A stretch of 64,000 nt of DNA from Glo-17 sp964637835 (GTDB taxonomy: Bacteria; Krumholzibacteriota; Krumholzibacteriia; LZORAL124-64-63): positions 62,001 through 126,000 of the forward strand of contig CAZWYF010000005.1 of NCBI GenBank assembly GCA_964637835.1. The letters are read 5' to 3'. The notes beneath the pieces are model-generated. The model ran no database searches. It worked only from the letters and a program-made list of their open reading frames with translations, and was not told the origin of the DNA. The position numbers and the translations under genes were made by a program. Each line of letters starts with the position of its first letter. Positions within the stretch are counted from its first letter, which is position 1. Of this stretch, positions 8,926-16,516 are shown piece after piece.

Positions 8926-10503
8926 ATGCAGCAGATCCCCGCCGAGGCCGCCACCGGCTTCCTGATGACCGACCAGTACCAGCTGACCATGGCGCAGCTC
9001 TACTTCCGGGAGGGCCTGCACCGCACGCCGGCGCAGTTCGAGTACTTCTTCCGCAGCAACCCGGATTACGATTCCCACCAGGCCGGCTACGCCGTGTTCG
9101 CCGGCCTGGGGCCCCTGCTCGACTGGCTGGAGGGGACGCGCTGCCAGGAGCGCGACCTGGCCTGCCTGCGGTCGCAGGCCGGTCCGGCGGAGGAACGGGT
9201 ATTCGGGGACGACTTCCTCGACTGGCTCGCCGCCGAGGGCCACTTCGGCGCCGTGAGCGTCCGCGGCCTGCAGGAGGGGCGCGTGATGCATCCCGGGGAG
9301 CCGGTGCTGGTGGTGCGCGGGCCGCTGGCCATGTGCCAGATCCTGGAGACACCGCTGCTCAACCACCTGAACTACCCGTCGCTCATCGCCACCAAGGCTG
9401 CGCGCGTGCATGCGAGCGCCCGCGGCGGTTCGGTGCTGGAGTTCGGCATGCGACGCGGGCCCGGCGAGGCGGTGAACGCCGGGGCGCGGGCGGCGCTCAT
9501 CGGCGGGGCGGACTTCACCTCCAACGTGGGCGCGTCGCACGTGGTGGGGCTGCCGCCCAGGGGGACCCACGCCCACAGCATGGTGCAGGCGTTCATGGGC
9601 CTGGGTGCCGATGAACTCGCCGCCTTCCGCGCCTTCGCCGCGGCCTATCCGGACAACTGCCTGCTGCTGGTGGACACCATCGATACCCTCGCCAGCGGCC
9701 TGCCCAACGCCATCCGGGTGTTCGAGGAGCTGCGGGCGCAGGGGCACCGGCCGGCGGGCATCCGCCTCGATTCGGGCGACCTCGCCTACCTGGCCATCCA
9801 GGCGGCCAGGGAACTGGACGCCGCCGGCTTCACCGATTGCCGGATCGTGCTGTCGAACCAGCTCGACGAGCTGGTGATCACCCAGATCCTCGCCCAGATC
9901 GAGGAGGAGGCGGCCGACCACGGGGTGGACCCCGGCGCGCTCATGGACCGGCTGGTCTACGGCGTGGGCACCAGCCTGATCACCTCGAAGGGGCACGCGG
10001 CGCTGGACGGCGTCTACAAGCTCACCGCCATCGCGCGCGACGGGGACTGGCAGCCGGCCATCAAGATCTCCGAGACCGCCGCCAAGACCCTCAACCCCGG
10101 CGACAAGGGGCTGTGGCGACTCCACGACCGCCGCGGCAAGGCCAATGCCGACCTGGTCGGCCTCGCCCACGAGGATCCCGCCCATTGCGAGGCGCTGGTC
10201 CTGCACCATCCTGCCGATCCTCAGGTGCAGCGCCGCCTGGGCTGCGAGGAGATCGGCGAGGTGGAGGATCTGCACGTCGAGCACGTCCGCGAGGGTGACC
10301 GCCGCACCGCCGACGAGGCCATCGAGACCCTGCGCGAACGCCGCCGGGCCGACCTGGAGCGCCTCGACCCCGGCGTCCGGCGCCTGGTCAATCCGCATGT
10401 CTACCATGTCTCCCTCACGGACGCGCTCTGGCGCCAGAAGCAGGACCTGGTGCGGCGGATGCGGGCCGGGCACGGCCTCGCCGCCGGCGACGGCGAGGCC
10501 TGA
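8926..10503 (+). CDS. pncB: Nicotinate phosphoribosyltransferase
   Basis: NAD salvage enzyme joining nicotinate and PRPP to give nicotinate mononucleotide in the cytoplasm. The 525-aa protein begins MQQIPAEAATGFLMTDQYQL, where the TDxYxLTM motif opens the family. It then shows FEYFFRSNPDYD, the central EFGMRRGPGEAVNAGARAA barrel segment, GTHAHSMVQAF with the conserved His region, and RLDSGDLAYL for PRPP/phosphate binding. ATG at 8926 was chosen over upstream in-frame codons because family similarity starts there. Only a weak GAGGTG ribosome site is seen. It stands alone on the strand, 134 bases before the aldo/keto reductase gene. Confidence 0.92.
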   Translation: MQQIPAEAATGFLMTDQYQLTMAQLYFREGLHRTPAQFEYFFRSNPDYDSHQAGYAVFAGLGPLLDWLEGTRCQERDLACLRSQAGPAEERVFGDDFLDWLAAEGHFGAVSVRGLQEGRVMHPGEPVLVVRGPLAMCQILETPLLNHLNYPSLIATKAARVHASARGGSVLEFGMRRGPGEAVNAGARAALIGGADFTSNVGASHVVGLPPRGTHAHSMVQAFMGLGADELAAFRAFAAAYPDNCLLLVDTIDTLASGLPNAIRVFEELRAQGHRPAGIRLDSGDLAYLAIQAARELDAAGFTDCRIVLSNQLDELVITQILAQIEEEAADHGVDPGALMDRLVYGVGTSLITSKGHAALDGVYKLTAIARDGDWQPAIKISETAAKTLNPGDKGLWRLHDRRGKANADLVGLAHEDPAHCEALVLHHPADPQVQRRLGCEEIGEVEDLHVEHVREGDRRTADEAIETLRERRRADLERLDPGVRRLVNPHVYHVSLTDALWRQKQDLVRRMRAGHGLAAGDGEA

Positions 10504-10531
10504 ATCGTGGCCGCCTCGCGCGCGGGGGCCC

Positions 10532-10560
10532 CTGCCAGATCCGCGGTCTCGCCCTAGCGT
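10532..10560 (+). promoter_or_regulatory. Sigma70-type promoter of the aldo/keto reductase gene
   Basis: CTGCCA (-35, 10532-10537), a 17-base spacer, then TAGCGT (-10, 10555-10560) followed by CGGGA. The -10 keeps T, A and final T of TATAAT, the pattern seen at several other gene starts in this window. Confidence 0.45.
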
Positions 10561-10636
10561 CGGGATGAGGGCCCGGCCCGGCGCGAGTCGCGCGTCCGGG
10601 GCCAGGACGGCCCGCCCCCGAACCCGGGAGCACCGC

Positions 10637-11467
10637 ATGGAACACCTCGAGATCCAGGGGACCACGATCCCTCGCCTCGGCCTGGGCACCTTCGAACTCC
10701 ACGGCGACACCTGCCGGCGCAGCGTGGAGACCGCCCTGGAACTGGGCTACCGGCACCTCGATACCGCCGAGTCCTACGGCAACGAGTCCGACGTCGGGGC
10801 GGCCCTCGCCGCCAGCGGCATCCCGCGCGACCAGGTCTTCCTGGTGACCAAGGTCTGGTGGGAGAACCTCGGGTACCAGCAGGTCCTGCGGCACCTCGAG
10901 GGCAGCCTCGAGCGCCTGGACACCGACCACGTGGACCTCGCGCTGATCCACTGGCCCGAGCCCCAGGGCGACCTCGAGGCCCCGCTGGCCGCCATGCAGC
11001 GTCTGCGCGAGGAGGGACGCATCGGCCTGCTGGGCGTGAGCAACTTCCCCGCCCCGCTGCTCCAGCGCGCCCTCGACCTGGCGCCCATCGCCTGCAACCA
11101 AGTGGAGTACCATCCCTTCCTCTCGCAGTCCGCCCTGCACGACCTCGCCGTCAAGCACGACCATGCCCTGGTAGCCTACTGCCCCATCGCCCGCGGCCGG
11201 GTGGCGGACGACCCGGTGATCGCGGAGATCGCCGCCGCCCACGGCAAGACGGCCGCCCAGGTGGCCCTGCGCTGGCTGCTGCAGCAGGAGAACGTGGCCG
11301 CGATCCCGAGGTCGTCCCGCGAGGAGCATCTGCGGGAGAACCTGGCGGTCTTCGACTTCACCCTCGATGCGGAGCAGACGGCGGCCATCGGCGCCCGGGA
11401 ACGCGAACTGCGTCTGGTGGATCCGGAGTTCGCGCCGCGCTGGCGGCGGCGGCAGGCGCGGGAATAG
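10637..11467 (+). CDS. Aldo/keto reductase
   Basis: NADPH-dependent carbonyl reductase of the AKR superfamily, 276 aa, a full (alpha/beta)8 barrel. The catalytic tetrad is visible as D and Y in LDTAESYGNESDVG, K in VFLVTKVWW and H in LALIHWPEP. GLLGVSNFP and NQVEYHPFL are the family signatures, and AIPRSSREEHLREN near the C-terminus binds the 2'-phosphate of NADPH. The length and motif spellings suit AKR5-like 2,5-diketogluconate/methylglyoxal-type reductases; the natural substrate is not determined. ATG at 10637 follows the promoter by about 75 bases. It converges with the CHAD gene, and a small inverted repeat, CGAGG-GCG-CCTCG, lies between them at 11468-11480. Confidence 0.9.
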   Translation: MEHLEIQGTTIPRLGLGTFELHGDTCRRSVETALELGYRHLDTAESYGNESDVGAALAASGIPRDQVFLVTKVWWENLGYQQVLRHLEGSLERLDTDHVDLALIHWPEPQGDLEAPLAAMQRLREEGRIGLLGVSNFPAPLLQRALDLAPIACNQVEYHPFLSQSALHDLAVKHDHALVAYCPIARGRVADDPVIAEIAAAHGKTAAQVALRWLLQQENVAAIPRSSREEHLRENLAVFDFTLDAEQTAAIGARERELRLVDPEFAPRWRRRQARE

Positions 11468-11509
11468 CGAGGGCGCCTCGGGCGTCCGGCGCTCCAGGCG
11501 ACCTCGCCG

Positions 11510-12406
11510 TCAAGCGAGGCGGTCACCGATCCGGTCGTAGCGGGCGAGGCGTCGCGCCAGCCGCTTCGGCTTCTCGACCGCCAGCCGCGCGCCGGGCACC
11601 ATGGCCGCGGCGAGCAGCTCCGCCTGCCGGCGGGCGATGAGGTCGCGGTAGGCGGCCGCCTCCGGCCGGCTGTCGAGCGGCGGCTCGGCGGCGACGGTGG
11701 TGGCGAGCAGGTGCAGGTCGTGATGCTCGCCGAGCTGATCGGTGAGCTGGTGGGCCTCGTCGCGCATGGCCTTCATCACCGCTGGCCACAGCGGCCGCAG
11801 CACGCGCAGCTGGTAGCGCAGGTACTTGGCGCGCTTGCGCCACTGGTGGATGTCCGCCGGCTCGCCGGTGGCCGACGCCCGGCGCCGGGCCTTGCGATGA
11901 CGTCCGGCCACCTTGCGCAATCCCCCGCGAACGGCCGCGAAGCCCTCCGTCGCCAGGGGCCAGGTGTCCACGGCGGCACGGCCGACGAGCAGGGCCTCGC
12001 GGGCCCGGGCCAGCCGGCGGGGCAGGTCCAGGTCGGCCGCCTGCCGGTCGCGCCGTGCGGCAAGGGCGCGGCCCATCGCGGCGTAGTCGTCCGCGGCCAC
12101 GTGATCGGCGGCGGCCAGCAGGCGCTCGTGGGTCTCCACCAGCGCCTGGGCGTCGCGGGCCGCGGCGAGGGGGCGGGCCAGGTCGCGGTAGTAGCCGTTG
12201 ATGGCCTGGTATTCCGCGCCCAGGACCGGGCGCACCAGGCGGGCGAGGGCCCGGAGCTTCTTGGCTCGCTTGCGCACCTGGTGGACCTGCTCGTGGTGAT
12301 CGCGGCGGGGGTCATCGATCTCGGCGATGGCGCGGTCGATCTGCTCGCGCGCCATGCGCCGGACGCCACGGGCGACCGGCTCGCCCGGCTCGAATCGGTA
12401 GCTCAT
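11510..12406 (-). CDS. CHAD-domain protein (predicted polyphosphate binding)
   Basis: 298 aa, all of it one CHAD domain (conserved histidine alpha-helical domain). Two related helical halves carry the basic, His-containing signatures HQVRKRAKKLRALARLVRP and HQWRKRAKYLRYQLRVLRP. CHAD proteins bind inorganic polyphosphate through these Lys/Arg/His faces and often locate to polyphosphate granules; frequent partners are CYTH phosphohydrolases or polyphosphate kinases, none of which is in this window. ATG at 12406 is preceded by GGAGG and begins MSYRFEPGEPV, as family members do. Confidence 0.85.
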   Translation of the reverse strand: MSYRFEPGEPVARGVRRMAREQIDRAIAEIDDPRRDHHEQVHQVRKRAKKLRALARLVRPVLGAEYQAINGYYRDLARPLAAARDAQALVETHERLLAAADHVAADDYAAMGRALAARRDRQAADLDLPRRLARAREALLVGRAAVDTWPLATEGFAAVRGGLRKVAGRHRKARRRASATGEPADIHQWRKRAKYLRYQLRVLRPLWPAVMKAMRDEAHQLTDQLGEHHDLHLLATTVAAEPPLDSRPEAAAYRDLIARRQAELLAAAMVPGARLAVEKPKRLARRLARYDRIGDRLA

Positions 12407-12530
12407 CTCCGCCAATCCTCCCTCTGGCTGCGGGCCTGGCCGTGGGCGGCGGGGCATCACGCCCAGCATAGCAAGCCCGTCCGGAGTCGCCGACGTGGCG
12501 GCGCCGCGCGTCCGGCCCGGACCGATGGGC

Positions 12531-12558
12531 TTGCGGTCGTGTCCGGGGTCCTTACGCT
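12531..12558 (+). promoter_or_regulatory. Promoter of the PH-like membrane protein gene
   Basis: TTGCGG (12531-12536), 16 bases, TACGCT (12553-12558), then GGGA. The predicted start of transcription is about 40 bases before the ATG. Confidence 0.45.
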
Positions 12559-12605
12559 GGGATACAGGACCGATTCGCCCGGATGCTGCCGCGAAGGAGG
12601 TCGCC

Positions 12606-13151
12606 ATGAACGGCCCTGCCCGAGACCCGGAGATCCTCGCCGTGTTCGATTCGCCGTGGAGCCGTTCGCTCCGCTGGCTGACCACCCTCTCGGTGCTGAT
12701 CCTGGTGGGGTTGGTGGCGGTGGCGCTGGCCCTCGGGCCGTTCGGCAATCCGGCGTGGGTAGCGGTGCTGCTGGCCCCGGCGCTGGTGGCGCTGGTGGCC
12801 GCCGGCTTCTTCACCATCCGGCGCTACGAGATCGCGCCCGGCGAGCTGCTCGTGCGGCGCCTGGGCTGGACCACCACCGTGGACCTGGACGGCCTGGAGT
12901 CCGTGGGCACCGACCCGCAGGCCATGCGGGATGCCCGCCGGACCTTCGGCCGCGGCCAGGTCTCCAGGCTCTTCAACACCTACGTCAACGACCAGCTCGG
13001 CCACTTCCAGGCCTACGGCAAGCAGGAGGATCACGCGGTGGTGCTGCAGTTCCCTCGCCGCACCGTGGTGGTCACGCCCGCCGAGCCCGAGCGCATGGCC
13101 AGCACCCTGGACGACCTCATCCCCGGACCGCCCGCCGGATCCACGGACTGA
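12606..13151 (+). CDS. Small membrane protein with bacterial PH-like domain
   Basis: 181 aa with two adjacent membrane helices (residues about 22-68: WLTTLSVLILVGLVAVALAL and WVAVLLAPALVALVAAGF), then a soluble part beginning FTIRRYEIAPGELLVRRLGW. Two TM segments followed by 'Y.I..GELLVRRLGW.T.VDL..L' is the layout of bacterial PH-domain membrane proteins (bPH/DUF families), which have a PH-like split barrel on the cytoplasmic face. Function is not known for such stand-alone members. ATG at 12606 follows GAAGGAGG. It converges with the PhzF-like gene 18 bases away. Confidence 0.7.
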   Translation: MNGPARDPEILAVFDSPWSRSLRWLTTLSVLILVGLVAVALALGPFGNPAWVAVLLAPALVALVAAGFFTIRRYEIAPGELLVRRLGWTTTVDLDGLESVGTDPQAMRDARRTFGRGQVSRLFNTYVNDQLGHFQAYGKQEDHAVVLQFPRRTVVVTPAEPERMASTLDDLIPGPPAGSTD

Positions 13152-13169
13152 TCGGCAGGTCGGGACGGC

Positions 13170-13955
13170 TCACGCCCGCAGCTCGCCGGCCAGCCAGGTG
13201 ACGGCCTGGCCGCGGAGGCGGACGCGGTCGCCGAGCAGACGGCAGCGGATCTCGCCGCCGCGGGGGGAGACCTGGTGCGCCACCATCTCCTCGCGCCCCA
13301 GCCGTGCCGCCCACCAGGGCACCAGCGTGCAGTGCGCCGAGCCGGTGACCGGGTCCTCGGGGATGCCCTCGCGCGGGGCGAAGAACCGGGAGACCAGGTC
13401 CACGCCGTCGCGATCGCCGGCCGCCGTGACGCAGACGGCGAAGACGTCGAGGGCGGCCAGGCGCGCCTGGTCCGGCGCGAGCGCGCGGACGGTGGCCGCG
13501 TCGGCCAGTTCCACCACCAGGTCGCGCGCCAGGCCCACCGCCACCGGCGCGGCGCCCAGGGCGTCCGCCAGGCCGGCCGGCGCCTCGCAGGGCACGGCCG
13601 GGCGGGCGGGGAAGTCGAGCTCGAGCCAGGGGTCGTCCCGCGTGACGGTGATCAGGCCGCTCCGGGTGTGGAAGCGCAGGACCCCGGCCTTCTCGCCCCG
13701 CTCGCGCCAGAGGGCATGGGCGGTGGCCAGGGTGGCGTGGCCGCAGAGATCCACCTCGTGCACCGGCGTGAACCAGCGCAGGTCCCAGTCGCCGTCGGGG
13801 CGTCGCCGCGGATACGCGGTCTCCGAGAGGCCGATCTCCGTGGCGATCCGCTGCATGGCCTGCGGCTCGAGGGGGGCCGCGAGGGGGCAGACGCCGGCGG
13901 GGTTGCCGCCGTGGGGGTCGGTGGTGAAGGCCTGGATCTGGTAATAGGGCACCAT
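13170..13955 (-). CDS. PhzF-family isomerase/epimerase-like protein
   Basis: 261 aa with the family hallmarks: QIQAFTTDPHGGNPAGVC at the N-terminus, the catalytic Glu in LSETAYPRR, FTPVHEVDLCGHATLATAH, and a second CGHATL-like DPVTGSAH in the C-terminal half of the diaminopimelate-epimerase fold. PhzF itself isomerises an intermediate of phenazine synthesis, but most homologues are of unknown specificity and no other phenazine gene is present. It is divergent from the MocR/PdxR regulator gene, across an AT-rich 129-base gap with overlapping promoters and repeated half-sites. It may therefore belong to the regulon of that regulator, which is inference. Confidence 0.85.
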   Translation of the reverse strand: MVPYYQIQAFTTDPHGGNPAGVCPLAAPLEPQAMQRIATEIGLSETAYPRRRPDGDWDLRWFTPVHEVDLCGHATLATAHALWRERGEKAGVLRFHTRSGLITVTRDDPWLELDFPARPAVPCEAPAGLADALGAAPVAVGLARDLVVELADAATVRALAPDQARLAALDVFAVCVTAAGDRDGVDLVSRFFAPREGIPEDPVTGSAHCTLVPWWAARLGREEMVAHQVSPRGGEIRCRLLGDRVRLRGQAVTWLAGELRA

Positions 13956-13994
13956 GGTCTCGTCTCCGGAACATCCTGTGGGGAAAGCGGTTGC

Positions 13995-14024
13995 ACCATA
14001 GACTGGCCCGGTCGAGCAAGTCAA
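13995..14024 (-). promoter_or_regulatory. Promoter of the PhzF-like gene (reverse strand)
   Basis: On the reverse strand, TTGACT (14024-14019), 18 bases, then TATGGT (14000-13995), 40 bases before the ATG. The -35 is embedded in the leftmost GTCAAT half-site of the shared operator. Confidence 0.45.
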
Positions 14025-14069
14025 TATCGAAAATTGTATCGATCCATTGACGCGCCTGAGGGGGTCAAT
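14020..14069. promoter_or_regulatory. Candidate PdxR/MocR operator between divergent genes
   Basis: An AT-rich island in 70% GC DNA. It holds three copies of one half-site: GTCAAT at 14020-14025, ATTGAC at 14046-14051 (inverted) and GTCAAT at 14064-14069. Between the first two are two direct TATCGA copies, 12 bases apart (14025-14030 and 14037-14042). MocR regulators typically bind direct repeats near their own divergent promoters. The half-sites overlap the -35 elements of both the phzF-like and the regulator promoters, so one bound protein could control both. The motif GTATCGATCC (14036-14045) recurs inverted before pdxS. Confidence 0.5.
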
Positions 14070-14075
14070 TATCCT
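14047..14075 (+). promoter_or_regulatory. Promoter of the MocR/PdxR gene, probably giving a near-leaderless mRNA
   Basis: TTGACG (14047-14052), exactly 17 bases, TATCCT (14070-14075), then GGG. This is the best sigma70 match in the window. The expected transcription start (about 14082) is only a few bases before the ATG at 14085, and no ribosome-binding sequence can fit, so the transcript would be leaderless or nearly so. Confidence 0.6.
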
Positions 14076-14084
14076 GGGCGTACC

Positions 14085-15461
14085 ATGGACGCCTGGAGCT
14101 GCGACATCACCGCCCATGCGGGCCCCCGCTACCTGGCCATCGCCGAGTGTCTGGCCGCGGACATCCGCGCCGGCCGGCTGGCCGGCGGCGACCGGCTGCC
14201 GCCGCAGCGCGAGCTGGCCGAGCAGCTGGGCGTCACCGTGGGCACCGTCTCGCGAGCCTATGCCGAGGCCGACCGCCGCGGCCTGGTGCGCGGCGAGGTG
14301 GGCCGGGGCACGTACGTGCGGGCGCGGGCGAGCGAGCGCTCCGGGGTGCGCGCCGCCAGCACGCCCATCGATCTGGGCCTGAACCTGCCGCTGCATGCGG
14401 AGGATCCCGACCTGGCCAGCGCCCTGCGCGACCTCGCGGCGCGGCCGGACGTCGGCCGGCTCCTGGGCTACCAGCCCACCCTGGGCGCGGCGCGGCACCG
14501 GCGGGCCGGCGCGGCCTGGCTCCAGCGGCACGGCCTGGACGTGGCGCCCGAGCGCGTGGTGGTCACCGCCGGCGCCCAGCATGCGATCACCGTGATCCTG
14601 GGCACGCTGTGCCGGGCCGGCGACGTCGTGCTCACCGAGCCGCTCACCTACCCGGGAGTGATGTCGGTGGCGCGCCTGCTGGGCCTGCGGCTGCACGCGG
14701 TGGCGGTGGATGCCGAGGGCCTGCGGCCCGACGCGCTGGCGGCGGCCTGCGAGGAACTGGGGCCGGGGCGGGTGCTCTACTGCCTGCCCACCCTGCACAA
14801 TCCCACCACCGCCACCATGAGCCCGGCGCGGCGCGAGTCCATCGCCCGGGTGGCGCGACAGCACGACCTGCGCATCGTCGAGGACGACGTCCACCGCCTG
14901 CTCGATCCCCACGCCGGCCCGCCCCTTGCCGCCCTGGCGCCCGAGCGCACCTGCTACATCGCCAGCACCTCCAAGGTGGTGGCCGGCGGGCTGCGGGTGG
15001 CGTTCGTGGCGGTCCCCGATGGGACGGCCGAGGGCATCGCCCACACGGTGTCGGCCTCGCTGTGGATCCCCTCGCCGCTGACGGCGGAGCTGGCGGCCGG
15101 ATGGATCGAGGATGGCACCGCCGAGGCCACCGCCGAGCGCAAGCGCGCCGAGGCCGCCGCACGCCAGGTCCTGGCGCGCGAGGTGCTGGCCACCGACCGG
15201 CTGCGCGGGGGTGGGGCGTCGTTCTTCCAGTGGCTGCAGCTCGGCGACGGCTGGACCGCCGGGAGCTTCGCGGCCGCCACGCGCCGCCGCGGCGTGGTGG
15301 TGGCGCCGGCCGACGCCTTCGCCCTGCCAGGGCAGGAGGTGCCGGCCGCGGTACGGATCAGCCTGAGCGCCCCGTGGGGGCGCGAGGAGATGATCGCCGG
15401 CCTGCGCGTGCTGGCGGACATCATGCAGAGGGGACCGGCCCCGGCGCCGGCCATCGTCTAG
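14085..15461 (+). CDS. pdxR: MocR-family transcriptional regulator (GntR HTH fused to aminotransferase fold), probable PdxR
   Basis: 458 aa. The N-terminal winged helix-turn-helix of the GntR type (residues about 15-80) contains RYLAIAECLAADIRAGRLAGG and LPPQRELAEQLGVTVGTVSRAY. It is followed by a full fold-type I aminotransferase domain with YQPTLGAARHRRAG, HNPTTATMSP and the Schiff-base lysine in ASTSKVVAGGLR. In PdxR proteins this domain senses PLP instead of catalysing transamination. It lies directly upstream of pdxS-pdxT on the same strand (106-base gap), the expected target genes, and divergent from the PhzF-like gene. The gene symbol rests on this context; the domain assignment itself is certain. 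Confidence 0.85.
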   Translation: MDAWSCDITAHAGPRYLAIAECLAADIRAGRLAGGDRLPPQRELAEQLGVTVGTVSRAYAEADRRGLVRGEVGRGTYVRARASERSGVRAASTPIDLGLNLPLHAEDPDLASALRDLAARPDVGRLLGYQPTLGAARHRRAGAAWLQRHGLDVAPERVVVTAGAQHAITVILGTLCRAGDVVLTEPLTYPGVMSVARLLGLRLHAVAVDAEGLRPDALAAACEELGPGRVLYCLPTLHNPTTATMSPARRESIARVARQHDLRIVEDDVHRLLDPHAGPPLAALAPERTCYIASTSKVVAGGLRVAFVAVPDGTAEGIAHTVSASLWIPSPLTAELAAGWIEDGTAEATAERKRAEAAARQVLAREVLATDRLRGGGASFFQWLQLGDGWTAGSFAAATRRRGVVVAPADAFALPGQEVPAAVRISLSAPWGREEMIAGLRVLADIMQRGPAPAPAIV

Positions 15462-15498
15462 GAGGGCATCCGGCGGCCGCGCGCGGCCGCCCGCATGG

Positions 15499-15508
15499 GG
15501 ATCGATAC
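15499..15508. promoter_or_regulatory. Shared 10-mer upstream of pdxS (candidate PdxR site)
   Basis: GGATCGATAC, 60 bases before the pdxS start, is the exact reverse complement of GTATCGATCC at 14036-14045 in the regulator's own operator. It sits in otherwise GC-rich DNA between pdxR and pdxS. An exact 10-base match between two short gaps is unlikely by chance, but binding is not shown. Confidence 0.35.
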
Positions 15509-15567
15509 GAGAAGACGACGCGCCCGGTGGCGCGCCAGGCAGGACGGACCAACACGGAGGCAGGATC

Positions 15568-16473
15568 ATGAATTTCCCGTGGGTGAACCAGGAGGCGCAG
15601 GAGCTCATGCGCCAGAAGATCGGCCTGGCCGAGATGCTCAAGGGCGGCGCCATCATGGACGTCACCAACGCGGCCCAGGCCAGGATCGCCGAGGAGGCGG
15701 GCGCGGTGGCCGTGATGGCCCTCGAGCGCATCCCGGCCGACATCCGCGCCGACGGCGGCATCGCGCGCATGAGCCAGCCGCGCATGATCAAGGAGATCCA
15801 GGACACGGTCTCCATCCCGGTGATGGCCAAGTGCCGCATCGGCCACTTCGCCGAGGCGCAGGTGCTCGAGGCCCTGGGCGTGGACTTCATCGACGAGTCG
15901 GAGGTCCTCACCCCGGCAGACGAGCAGAACCACGTCTGGAAGTGGGACTTCGAGGTGCCCTTCGTCTGCGGCTGCCGGAACCTGGGCGAGGCCCTGCGCC
16001 GCATCGGCGAGGGCGCGGCCATGATCCGCACCAAGGGCGAGGCCGGCTCCGGCAACATCGTCGAGGCGGTGCGCCACATGCGCATGGTGCAGGAGGGCCT
16101 CAAGCGCCTGACCACCCTGCGCGACGACGAGCTCATGGCCGAGGCCAAGATCCTCGGCGCGCCCGTCTCGCTGCTCTTCGAGATCAAGCGCACGGGCAAG
16201 CTGCCGGTGCCCAACTTCGCGGCCGGCGGCGTGGCCAACCCGGCCGACGCCTCGCTCATGATGCAGCTGGGCGCCGAGACGGTGTTCGTGGGCTCGGGCA
16301 TCTTCAAGAGCACCGACCCCAAGCCGCGCGCCGAGGCCATCGTCCAGGCGGTGACCTACCACGACGACCCGCAGAAGCTCCTGGAGATCTCCATGGAGCT
16401 GGGCGAGGCCATGGCCGGGATCGACGTGGCGAACCTGCCGGAAGACCAGCGGCTCGCCAGCCGCGGCTGGTAG
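15568..16473 (+). CDS. pdxS: Pyridoxal 5'-phosphate synthase, lyase subunit PdxS
   Basis: Synthase half of the DXP-independent PLP pathway. It condenses ribose 5-phosphate, glyceraldehyde 3-phosphate and ammonia (from PdxT) to PLP. The 301-aa (beta/alpha)8 protein is highly conserved: GLAEMLKGGAIMDVTN, the catalytic lysine in PVMAKCRIGHFAEAQ, the second lysine in MIRTKGEAGSGNI, and phosphate-site loops PNFAAGGVANPADA and GSGIFKS. It assembles as a dodecamer, each subunit binding a PdxT. ATG at 15568 follows GGAGG. It is co-transcribed with pdxT (10-40 bases apart, depending on the pdxT start) and probably controlled by the upstream MocR protein. Confidence 0.97.
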   Translation: MNFPWVNQEAQELMRQKIGLAEMLKGGAIMDVTNAAQARIAEEAGAVAVMALERIPADIRADGGIARMSQPRMIKEIQDTVSIPVMAKCRIGHFAEAQVLEALGVDFIDESEVLTPADEQNHVWKWDFEVPFVCGCRNLGEALRRIGEGAAMIRTKGEAGSGNIVEAVRHMRMVQEGLKRLTTLRDDELMAEAKILGAPVSLLFEIKRTGKLPVPNFAAGGVANPADASLMMQLGAETVFVGSGIFKSTDPKPRAEAIVQAVTYHDDPQKLLEISMELGEAMAGIDVANLPEDQRLASRGW

Positions 16474-16483
16474 TCCGGGGACC

Positions 16484-16516
16484 ATGCGAGGGGGGACCAT
16501 GCGAGGTGCGACCATG
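16484..16516 (+). repeat. 15-base tandem repeat creating three in-frame ATG starts of pdxT
   Basis: The unit ACCATGCGAGG(N)4 is repeated with period 15, so ATG occurs at 16484, 16499 and 16514, all in the pdxT frame. Each later ATG is preceded by the GAGG of the previous unit, which acts as a ribosome-binding sequence at 6-8 bases. Confidence 0.7.

Noticed and set aside
13170..16340. A 1056-codon reverse frame covering pdxR and pdxS
   Set aside because: Only its last 261 codons are real (the PhzF-like gene); the rest is antisense to pdxR and pdxS and has no family similarity.
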